Of a DNA stretch of 17,743 nt, positions 7,095 to 13,130 are shown in pieces. This DNA comes from Hyphomicrobium sp. GTDB lineage: Bacteria; Pseudomonadota; Alphaproteobacteria; Rhizobiales; Hyphomicrobiaceae. The DNA lies in contig JAICLG010000019.1 of the NCBI GenBank assembly GCA_025927515.1, positions 1-17,743 on the forward strand, given 5' to 3'. Made by a program: the position numbers and the translations under genes. The stretch's first letter is position 1. Every line of letters starts with the position of its first letter. The notes beneath the pieces are model-generated. The model saw only the letters and a program-made list of their open reading frames with translations, was not told the DNA's origin and did not search any database.

Positions 7095-8141
7095 ATGAAC
7101 ACGCGAGTTCCAAGCCATGGCATTTCTCGCCGCGCGGTTCTGATTGGCGCGCCAGCCGCGTTGTCGCTTGCAGCCACCTCCGGCCGAGCGCAGAGCTCGG
7201 CCACTGTGTTGGTTTCACACCCGGCGTTTGAGAAACATGATCCCGGTCCGCTCATCGTTGAGCGGCCGGCGCGCGAGCGCGTCATCATGGATGCACTTGC
7301 GCCTACGGAGTTCGGCGGCTTAATCCGCCACGAAGCTCCCCTTCACGAAGACGTTGCAGAGGCGATCGGGCTCGTTCATACGCGCGACCATTTTGAATTC
7401 CTGCGCGCTCATGCGCAGGATGAAGCGCACCTTCCTTTTGCCATCGATGGCGACACCGTGATGTCTACCGGCTCATGGGAAGCGGCGATGCGGGCAGTCG
7501 GTGCGGGACTGCATGCGGTCGATTGCGTCATGGAAGTAGGTAATACGATCAAGAATGCTTTTTGCCCCGTGCGGCCGCCCGGTCATCACGCGGAAGCCGA
7601 TCGAGCCATGGGATTCTGCCTTTTCTCTAACATCGCTATAGCCGCAAAATATGCCCAGGCTCGTCATGGCGCGGCGCGTGTCGCTGTGATCGACTTCGAT
7701 GTTCATCACGGCAACGGAACGCAACGCGCCTTCTGGAAAAGCAAAAACCTATTCTACGGCACGACCCATGAAATGCCGCTCTTTCCAGGCACCGGATCGG
7801 TGTCGGAAACAGGCGTCGGCAACATCTTCAATGCGCCGCTCAAAGCCGGCGACGGCAGCGTTGAATTTCGCGCAGCAATGACGGAAAGGATACTGCCCGC
7901 CTTGGATGAGTTTCGTCCGGAACTGATCTTGATTTCGGCGGGGTTCGATGCCCATGAGGGAGATCCTCTCGGCCACATCCGGCTACGCGAAGCCGATTAT
8001 GCCTGGATCACACAGCGCGTTATGGACATTGCCGACAGGCGTTGCTCCGGCCGCATCGTCTCGATGCTGGAAGGTGGTTACGTCCTGGAAGATTTAGCAC
8101 GATCGACAGCGGCGCATGTCAGCGCCTTGATGTCGGCGTAG
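7095..8141 (+). CDS. Histone deacetylase/acetylpolyamine amidohydrolase-family zinc hydrolase with Tat signal
   Basis: The 348-residue protein belongs to the arginase-deacetylase fold family that removes acetyl groups from lysine or polyamines. Diagnostic motifs are RPPGHHA (160-166, with the paired catalytic histidines), DFDVHHGNGT (200-209, zinc ligands D202 and H204), SAGFDAHEGDPLG (zinc ligand D285) and LEGGY (Y329). The N-terminus carries SRRAVLIG followed by a hydrophobic alanine-rich run and a plausible cleavage site near GRAQS, which fits a twin-arginine signal. It is therefore predicted to be exported folded, and probably loaded with metal, to the periplasm. Most relatives are cytoplasmic, which makes this notable. 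The upstream GGCGG is a weak ribosome site. The substrate is not known; an acetylated amine or amide is the family expectation. It converges with the gene that follows. Confidence 0.9.
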   Translation: MNTRVPSHGISRRAVLIGAPAALSLAATSGRAQSSATVLVSHPAFEKHDPGPLIVERPARERVIMDALAPTEFGGLIRHEAPLHEDVAEAIGLVHTRDHFEFLRAHAQDEAHLPFAIDGDTVMSTGSWEAAMRAVGAGLHAVDCVMEVGNTIKNAFCPVRPPGHHAEADRAMGFCLFSNIAIAAKYAQARHGAARVAVIDFDVHHGNGTQRAFWKSKNLFYGTTHEMPLFPGTGSVSETGVGNIFNAPLKAGDGSVEFRAAMTERILPALDEFRPELILISAGFDAHEGDPLGHIRLREADYAWITQRVMDIADRRCSGRIVSMLEGGYVLEDLARSTAAHVSALMSA

Positions 8142-8174
8142 TTATTTGCGGCTACAGCACCGATCGCGAAATAC

Positions 8175-9308
8175 TTACGAAGAATTCCGATTGAATGCCT
8201 TGTCGAGGTCGGTTTCTTCGCCTGCGGCGTGCGCATCCTTTTCAAGCAATACGTCCGCGAACTCTGCGAGACGTTTCCATTCGGCAATCGGTGTCGGATG
8301 CCTGCCGTCGGGAACGAAGGCGGATTCCTCAACCATCTCCATCTTGTGGATGTAGCGTGGGCAGTTGGAGAAGACATTGCGGATATTGATCCGAATGATG
8401 AGCTCGGCTCCTGGATAGCGCTTGAGGAGGCGATCGTCCTTTGATGCTTCGGCGGTGCCGCATATTCGTAATCGGGCTTGACGTTCAAAATCGATGAAGA
8501 GTAATGCGACGTGAGCGTTTTCCGATAAATTTCCAACAGACAAAAACATTCCGTTTCCATCGTAGCTCGGAAACGCGAGCGTTGTTTCATCAAGTACGCC
8601 AACGAACCCTCTCGCCCCTCCCTTATAGGAACAACTCGGACGTCCTTCGGCGTCGGCTGTCGCGAGAAAGAACATGTTCTGGTGCGCGATGAAGGCCGCA
8701 TCGGAAGCTGTCAACGCGGGCTTCACCCCGGTGTCGCGGAGACGATCTGCCATTGCGCGGACCTTGAACTCATCCTGCCACTTACGGTGGCTGTCGCGAT
8801 AGAAGCCATTGACGGCTGCGAGCTTGGCGGGTCCCTCGCGGTTGACATACGGCTGGAGAATCGCCGCGAGATTGTCCAGGCAAACGATCCAATTTCGCTT
8901 ATTCAAATCGCTCGCGAATGCGGTGCTGATTTTCTCGTGCGTAACGGTCAACTCGGTCGACGCCTCACCGAGCGTGCGAAAGTCCGCGATGACCAATGAT
9001 GGCGATCCTTTCAGGGCGGAAGCAGGACCGTTGTAGCTCCAGGTCATCGCCAGTCGGCGGTTGGGGATCACCTCGCAATATGATCCGCTGATTACGTAAG
9101 CTTCACCGGCAGGATCCTGACCTTCGATACTGTATTCTCCGCCCTCGCGAACATCGAGCGATACGGCATTGACGATACACGAGCCAGGCGCAAGCCATTG
9201 CGCAATCAAATCAGGCTGAGTCCAAGCGGAAAAAACGTCTGCGACGGGAGACTTAACGCGGCGCACCATCGCCAGGGATGGAAGCTTCCGTCTTCGATCA
9301 CTTGCCAT
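8175..9308 (-). CDS. Fusion protein: SRPBCC/AHSA1-type domain plus PNPOx-like FMN-binding domain
   Basis: One uninterrupted 377-codon frame joins two families. Residues 1-155 are an AHSA1/START-like ligand-binding domain (SPVADVFSAWTQPDLIAQWLAPG, REGGEYSIEG, GSYCEVIPNRRLAMTW). From about residue 166 it matches pyridoxamine-phosphate-oxidase-like split-barrel flavoproteins (VNGFYRDSHRKWQDEF, FFLATADAEGRPSCSYKGG, FPSYDGNGMFLSVGN, NCPRYIHKME). Both halves are usually separate proteins; no stop or frameshift lies between them. Its ATG lies 11 bases inside the end of the ArsR gene, so the two are coupled. ArsR plus AHSA1 pairs are a recurring bacterial arrangement. The likely role is binding or reducing a small organic molecule sensed by that system; this is inference. 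It is cytoplasmic. Confidence 0.85.
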   Translation of the reverse strand: MASDRRRKLPSLAMVRRVKSPVADVFSAWTQPDLIAQWLAPGSCIVNAVSLDVREGGEYSIEGQDPAGEAYVISGSYCEVIPNRRLAMTWSYNGPASALKGSPSLVIADFRTLGEASTELTVTHEKISTAFASDLNKRNWIVCLDNLAAILQPYVNREGPAKLAAVNGFYRDSHRKWQDEFKVRAMADRLRDTGVKPALTASDAAFIAHQNMFFLATADAEGRPSCSYKGGARGFVGVLDETTLAFPSYDGNGMFLSVGNLSENAHVALLFIDFERQARLRICGTAEASKDDRLLKRYPGAELIIRINIRNVFSNCPRYIHKMEMVEESAFVPDGRHPTPIAEWKRLAEFADVLLEKDAHAAGEETDLDKAFNRNSS

Positions 9309-9645
9309 GACGGTTCTTGGCTCTACTGTTCAAAAGCTTCTCGAGTTTATCGAGGCTGCCGGACCAGAACTTTTCGTAGCCGCCGAGCCAACGATAGGCC
9401 TCGTTCATTGGCGCCGTATTGAGATGGCACATATGAATGCGGCCCTTGATCTCCCTGTCGATCAGCCCGACTTTTTCAAGCGCCTTGATGTGTTTTGATA
9501 TGGCATTCAGCGAAACCGGAAAAGGCTCCAAAAGCTCCGTCACGGTGTGAGGGCGTTCTGCAAGCAAGCCGATGATCGCCCTCCGCGTCGGATCGGAGAG
9601 GGCGTAAAAAATCTCGCTGAGCTTTGCTTCGCGACGTTCAACCAT
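9298..9645 (-). CDS. ArsR-family winged-helix transcriptional regulator
   Basis: The 115-residue protein has the ArsR layout: FYALSDPTRRAIIGLLAERP at 13-32, a helix-turn-helix around PVSLNAISKHIKALEKVGLI (43-62) and a wing (REIKGRIHMCHLN). It lacks the ELCVC-type metal site, so it probably senses a non-metal signal, as regulators paired with AHSA1 proteins do. I chose the ATG at 9645. A longer frame to 9807 exists, but its extra 54 residues are unlike the family and it would begin upstream of the predicted transcription start. The gene overlaps the fusion gene by 11 bases and is divergent from xoxF. The symmetric GTCAACC-type palindromes in the shared upstream region are its likely binding sites. 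Confidence 0.9.
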   Translation of the reverse strand: MVERREAKLSEIFYALSDPTRRAIIGLLAERPHTVTELLEPFPVSLNAISKHIKALEKVGLIDREIKGRIHMCHLNTAPMNEAYRWLGGYEKFWSGSLDKLEKLLNSRAKNRHGK

Positions 9646-9787
9646 TGGTGTGAATATATGCGAGGCCTGCAATCGTGTCAAAGTTGCCGCTCCGTCAGCT
9701 CGGTAGCTTTCACGTCGCGCGGATAAAATAAGCCGGACCCTGCGATGTCCACGCACCGGCCAAGTCCGAAAAACATTTGCCGCAAAA

Positions 9788-9805
9788 GTCAACCTATAGG
9801 TTGAC
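9788..9805. promoter_or_regulatory. Operator palindrome 1 (perfect, 18 bp), probable ArsR site
   Basis: GTCAACCTATAGGTTGAC is a perfect 18-base palindrome. Its right arm supplies the -35 hexamer of the promoter facing xoxF and overlaps the -10 region of the promoter facing arsR. The CAACC...GGTTG arrangement is of the kind bound by ArsR-family dimers; assignment to the adjacent ArsR is inference from position. Confidence 0.7.
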
Positions 9806-9829
9806 AATATTCCGTGAGGAAACTATTGT
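9801..9829 (+). promoter_or_regulatory. Sigma70-like promoter reading toward xoxF
   Basis: TTGACA at 9801-9806 and TATTGT at 9824-9829 are separated by exactly 17 bases, close to the housekeeping consensus. Transcription would begin near 9836, leaving an untranslated leader of about 97 bases before xoxF. The start point falls inside operator palindrome 2, so a bound repressor would block it. Confidence 0.65.
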
Positions 9830-9832
9830 CAA
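9804..9832 (-). promoter_or_regulatory. Mirror-image sigma70-like promoter reading toward arsR
   Basis: On the minus strand TTGACA (9832-9827) and TATTGT (9809-9804) are also exactly 17 bases apart, made by the same 11-base inverted repeat as the opposing promoter. Transcription would start near 9797, inside operator 1, giving a leader of about 150 bases before the ArsR ATG at 9645. The two polymerase sites overlap completely and should exclude each other. Confidence 0.6.
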
Positions 9833-9845
9833 CCACGCGGTTGAG
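9828..9845. promoter_or_regulatory. Operator palindrome 2 (imperfect, 18 bp), probable ArsR site
   Basis: GTCAACCACGCGGTTGAG has the same arms as operator 1 (GTCAACC and GGTTGA) with a different four-base centre and one mismatch at the outer end. Its centre is exactly 40 bases from that of operator 1, close to four DNA turns, so dimers at both sites would lie on nearly the same face of the helix. Confidence 0.65.
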
Positions 9846-9932
9846 TATTGAGCGACGTGCCACGAAGAGTTGGAAGCCGCAGCAAAACACAACACCGCGC
9901 CCTATCGACACTAATAACAATCGGAGGAAAAC

Positions 9933-11759
9933 ATGCGATTTCGCGTTTCGAGCGCGGCGCTCATGCTGATGGGTGCCTTAACGGCACCGGCTTCGGCAAA
10001 CGACGACGTGCTTAAGCAGACGGCCAATCCTGACCAATGGGCCCGCGTTGAAGGAGACTACGCTGCGACCCGCTATTCCACGCTCAACCAAGTCACGACG
10101 GCCAACGTGGGTCAGCTCAAGGTCGCGTGGACGTTTTCGACCGGCGTGCTCCGCGGCCATGAAAGCGCGCCGCTGGTGATCGGCAACATGATGTACATGG
10201 TGACACCGTTCCCCAACATCGTTTACGCGCTCAATCTCGACGACGACCATAAGATCGAATGGACTTATACGCCGAAGCAGGATCCGGCTGTTGTGCCGAT
10301 CATGTGCTGCGACGTCGTTAATAACGGCGTGCAGTATGCGGAAGGCAAAATCTTCCTCTATCAAGCAGATACGTCACTCGTCGCCTTGGATGCCAAAACC
10401 GGAAAAGAACTCTGGAAGTCGGTCAACGGTGATCCCAAGAAAGGCGAGTCGGGTACAATGGCGCCCATCGTCGTGAAGGATAAGGTGATCGTCGGTATTT
10501 CGGGCGCCGAATTCGGTGTGCGCGGCCACGTCACGGCTTACGATATGAACTCCGGCAAGCGTGTCTGGCGGGCCTTTAGCCTGGGCCCCGACTCGGACAT
10601 GCTTTTCGATCCAGAAAAAACGACCTCGCTTGGAAAGCCTGTCGGAAAAGATTCCTCGCTCAAGACCTGGAATGGCGATCAGTGGAAGATCGGCGGCGGC
10701 ACGGTATGGGGATGGTTCTCATATGATCCGGATGCGGATCTTATCTATTATGGCACGGCCAACCCATCGACCTGGAACCCCTCACAACGTGCGGGACCGG
10801 ACGGCAAGCCGATCGACCAGAAATGGACGATGTCGATCATGGCTCGCAATCCTGATACTGGCGTCGCTAAGTGGGCGTATCAAATGACGCCGTTCGACGA
10901 ATGGGACTATGACGGTGTCAACGAGAATATCCTCGCTGACATCGACGTCGGTGGAAAAAAAACTCCGGTCCTCGTCCATTTCGATCGCAATGGCTTTGGT
11001 TACACGCTCAACCGTAAGGACGGCGAGCTTCTCGTTGCCGAGAAGTTTGATCCGGCCGTCAACTGGGCGACAGGCGTCGACATGGATAAGGCCAGCCCTA
11101 ACTACGGACGTCCGATCCGTGTCGCCAAGTACTCGACGTTCAGAAACGGCAAAGGCGCTGACGTCAACACGAAGGGCATCTGCCCTGCGGCTCTTGGTTC
11201 GAAAGATAGACAGCCTGCTTCGTTCTCGAAGCTGACCGGGCTCTTCTACGTTCCGACAAATCACGTGTGCATGGATTACGAACCCTTTAAGGTTTCGTAC
11301 ACGGCTGGTCAGCCGTACGTGGGTGCCACTCTTTCCATGTTCCCGGCTCCAGACAGCCATGGCGGTATGGGTAATTTCATCGCCTGGGACGCCGGCAAAG
11401 GCAAGATCGTCTGGTCGAAGCCCGAGCAGTTTTCCGTTTGGTCCGGCGCTCTGACGACCGCCGGTGGCGTCGCCTTCTACGGCACGCTTGAAGGCTACTT
11501 CAAAGCCGTCGACCAGAAGACCGGTAAGGAACTGTACAAGTTCAAGACGCCGTCGGGCATCATCGGCAGCGTCATGACCTGGATGCACGGTGGCAAACAG
11601 TACGTGGGTGTTCTCTCGGGCGTTGGCGGTTGGGCCGGTATCGGTCTTGCTGCTGGCTTAACGAATCCCAACGATGGCCTCGGCGCCGTTGGCGGCTATG
11701 CCGGCCTCAAGCAGTACACAAACCTTGGTGGCTCCTTCACCGCATTCTCGCTGCCCTAA
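9933..11759 (+). CDS. xoxF: Lanthanide-dependent PQQ methanol dehydrogenase, XoxF5-like
   Basis: This 608-residue periplasmic quinoprotein oxidises methanol (and often formaldehyde), passing electrons to a cytochrome c. A Sec signal peptide ends near PASA/ND. The eight-bladed propeller is visible through its tryptophan-docking repeats. The vicinal cysteines C125-C126 are present. The catalytic aspartate is D325 in DEWDYDG, and D327 two places later is the extra aspartate that marks lanthanide-using XoxF rather than calcium-using MxaF. Further metal ligands are E193 (SGAEFGV) and N277 (ANPSTWNP). The conserved tail GVGGWAGIGLAAGL is intact. GGAGG lies close before the ATG. Odd points are phenylalanine at 321, where relatives I recall have histidine (PHDEWD), and the absence of xoxG, xoxJ or pqq genes nearby. 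An intrinsic terminator follows. Confidence 0.95.
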   Translation: MRFRVSSAALMLMGALTAPASANDDVLKQTANPDQWARVEGDYAATRYSTLNQVTTANVGQLKVAWTFSTGVLRGHESAPLVIGNMMYMVTPFPNIVYALNLDDDHKIEWTYTPKQDPAVVPIMCCDVVNNGVQYAEGKIFLYQADTSLVALDAKTGKELWKSVNGDPKKGESGTMAPIVVKDKVIVGISGAEFGVRGHVTAYDMNSGKRVWRAFSLGPDSDMLFDPEKTTSLGKPVGKDSSLKTWNGDQWKIGGGTVWGWFSYDPDADLIYYGTANPSTWNPSQRAGPDGKPIDQKWTMSIMARNPDTGVAKWAYQMTPFDEWDYDGVNENILADIDVGGKKTPVLVHFDRNGFGYTLNRKDGELLVAEKFDPAVNWATGVDMDKASPNYGRPIRVAKYSTFRNGKGADVNTKGICPAALGSKDRQPASFSKLTGLFYVPTNHVCMDYEPFKVSYTAGQPYVGATLSMFPAPDSHGGMGNFIAWDAGKGKIVWSKPEQFSVWSGALTTAGGVAFYGTLEGYFKAVDQKTGKELYKFKTPSGIIGSVMTWMHGGKQYVGVLSGVGGWAGIGLAAGLTNPNDGLGAVGGYAGLKQYTNLGGSFTAFSLP

Positions 11760-11798
11760 TTGCGCTTCCTCCAGACCCGCAAGTGGTAGTGAGTACCT

Positions 11799-11833
11799 TG
11801 GCCGGCGTGATCACGCTCATGCCGGCCATTTTT
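11799..11833 (+). terminator. Rho-independent terminator of xoxF
   Basis: The perfect eight-base stem TGGCCGGC/GCCGGCCA encloses a 14-base loop (which contains GTGATCAC) and is followed directly by five Ts. It begins 39 bases after the xoxF stop codon, so xoxF is probably transcribed alone. Confidence 0.85.
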
Positions 11834-11957
11834 AGCGACGCGGAAATGGCCGCGACGTCTGCATCAGACGCTGGAAGGTCGGGCCAGTCGCCACAAGATT
11901 CCGAACGGCCACCCGATAAATATTAATTACCCAAACATTGTCGGCCCGGGCTTTAGT

Positions 11958-11970
11958 TGCAATATACGCA
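11958..11970 (+). promoter_or_regulatory. LysR-type box upstream of the LysR gene
   Basis: TGCAATATACGCA has the T-N11-A form with dyad ends TGC/GCA and lies 24 bases before the LysR start codon. It agrees with the box at 12977-12989 at 9 of 13 positions, including the whole right arm ACGCA. A role in autoregulation by the adjacent LysR protein is inferred. Confidence 0.5.
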
Positions 11971-11994
11971 ATCCTTTTGAAGGGGCGTACCGCA

Positions 11995-12912
11995 ATGAAA
12001 CTCCCCGATCTCAATCTTCTCGTCGCGCTCGATATTCTGCTCGAAGAGCAGAGCGTAGCGGCCGCCGCGCGCCGGCTTGATTTGAGCGCGCCGGCCATGA
12101 GCCGCACATTATCGAGAATACGCGAGACTGTAGGCGATCCCATCCTCGTACGGGCGGGAAGAGGTCTCGTTCCGACAGCACGTGCGCTGGAACTGCGTGA
12201 ACTCGTCCGCAAGACGGCTGAAACGGCCGTTGGGCTGCTGCAGCCAAACTCGGTCCACAGATTGGACGACCTCGAGCGCCAGTTCACCATTAGAGCCAAT
12301 GATGTCTTCGTGGCCGCCTACGGATGTCGCCTGCTCAACGCGCTGCGGGCGCAGGCACCCAAGGTTTCGCTTCGACTCAGAGCCGAAGTCGATGAGGACG
12401 ACGATGCTTTACGCGAAGGCCGGATCGATTTGTGGATCAGCGCGAGCAATGCGCTCGACCCGGAAGTCCGGGTAAAAACGCTTTTTACAACGCGCTTCTT
12501 GGCTTTGGCCCATCGGGAGCATCCGATCTTCAAGGGCAAGATTACGGCGGAACGGTTCGCGGCCTACGAGCATGTCAACGTCTCACGCCGAGGCGTAACC
12601 ACCGGACCGATAGACGGCAAACTCGCGGACTTAGGATTGAGCCGAGCCGTCGCCATCGTCGCGCCGACGTTCACGGCGGGCTTGTTTGCGCTGCCAGGAT
12701 CAAAGCTGATCATGCCAGCCCCGGAGCATCTCGTTTGGGCGTTGACGCAAATGGCGACCGACATACGAGCCTTTCGCATTCCGCTGAAGCTCGAGGCCTT
12801 CTCGATGCGCCAAGCTTGGCACCCCAGGCTTGACAATGATGCAGTCCATCGCTGGATGCGCTCGACGATCGTCGAGGTTTGCAAGGAGCAGCCAAGCGGC
12901 TTGCTTCCATAA
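11995..12912 (+). CDS. LysR-family transcriptional regulator
   Basis: The 305-residue protein has the LysR N-terminal helix-turn-helix (LPDLNLLVALDILLEEQSVAAAARRLDLSAPAMSRTLSRIR, residues 3-43, given here as the region) and a periplasmic-binding-protein-like effector domain from about 90 onward. It ends with WHPRLDNDAVHRWMRSTI, typical of the NodD/NahR-like branch that senses small aromatic or related molecules. I chose the ATG at 11995, which follows AAGGGG at a suitable distance; a TTG 57 bases upstream would add residues absent from the family. It is followed on the same strand by the MFS/HlyD export genes. Matching LysR-type boxes before both units suggest that it controls itself and the exporter. 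Confidence 0.92.
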   Translation: MKLPDLNLLVALDILLEEQSVAAAARRLDLSAPAMSRTLSRIRETVGDPILVRAGRGLVPTARALELRELVRKTAETAVGLLQPNSVHRLDDLERQFTIRANDVFVAAYGCRLLNALRAQAPKVSLRLRAEVDEDDDALREGRIDLWISASNALDPEVRVKTLFTTRFLALAHREHPIFKGKITAERFAAYEHVNVSRRGVTTGPIDGKLADLGLSRAVAIVAPTFTAGLFALPGSKLIMPAPEHLVWALTQMATDIRAFRIPLKLEAFSMRQAWHPRLDNDAVHRWMRSTIVEVCKEQPSGLLP

Positions 12913-12976
12913 GCATTCGGGGACAAGTCGAAGTTATTTCGGACGGCTGACGTGCCGCGGCGCCGTGTACCACAAG

Positions 12977-12989
12977 TGCGTCAAACGCA
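12977..12989 (+). promoter_or_regulatory. LysR-type box upstream of the MFS exporter
   Basis: TGCGTCAAACGCA is a T-N11-A sequence with perfect five-base dyad arms (TGCGT/ACGCA). It lies about 140 bases before the exporter start in the region between lysR and the transporter, and matches the box before lysR at 9 of 13 positions. Confidence 0.55.
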
Positions 12990-13130
12990 TGGATACGTTT
13001 CATCCAGTGTTATTGCTGCATTGCTCGGCGGAAGCTAACAAGCCAGCGATGCAACGTGCTCCCGGGATCGAAGTCCAATGGCTACCTTCCAATCCAATGG
13101 CGGCCGAGATCCGACGAAAAGGATCCGTTA

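Noticed and set aside
8078..8701. Minus-strand frame of 207 codons overlapping the deacetylase end and the fusion gene
   Set aside because: It is out of frame with the clear PNPOx-like coding sequence and has no family match.
9646..9807. N-terminal extension of the ArsR gene to an ATG at 9807
   Set aside because: The extra 54 residues are unlike ArsR proteins, and the start would lie upstream of the predicted transcription start at about 9797.
10782..11588. Long minus-strand open frame of 268 codons inside xoxF
   Set aside because: xoxF on the plus strand is unmistakable; the antisense frame has low-complexity composition and no recognisable domain.
11938..11994. TTG start for the LysR gene
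   Set aside because: The ATG at 11995 has a ribosome site and matches the family's usual N-terminus; the extra residues overlap a likely operator.
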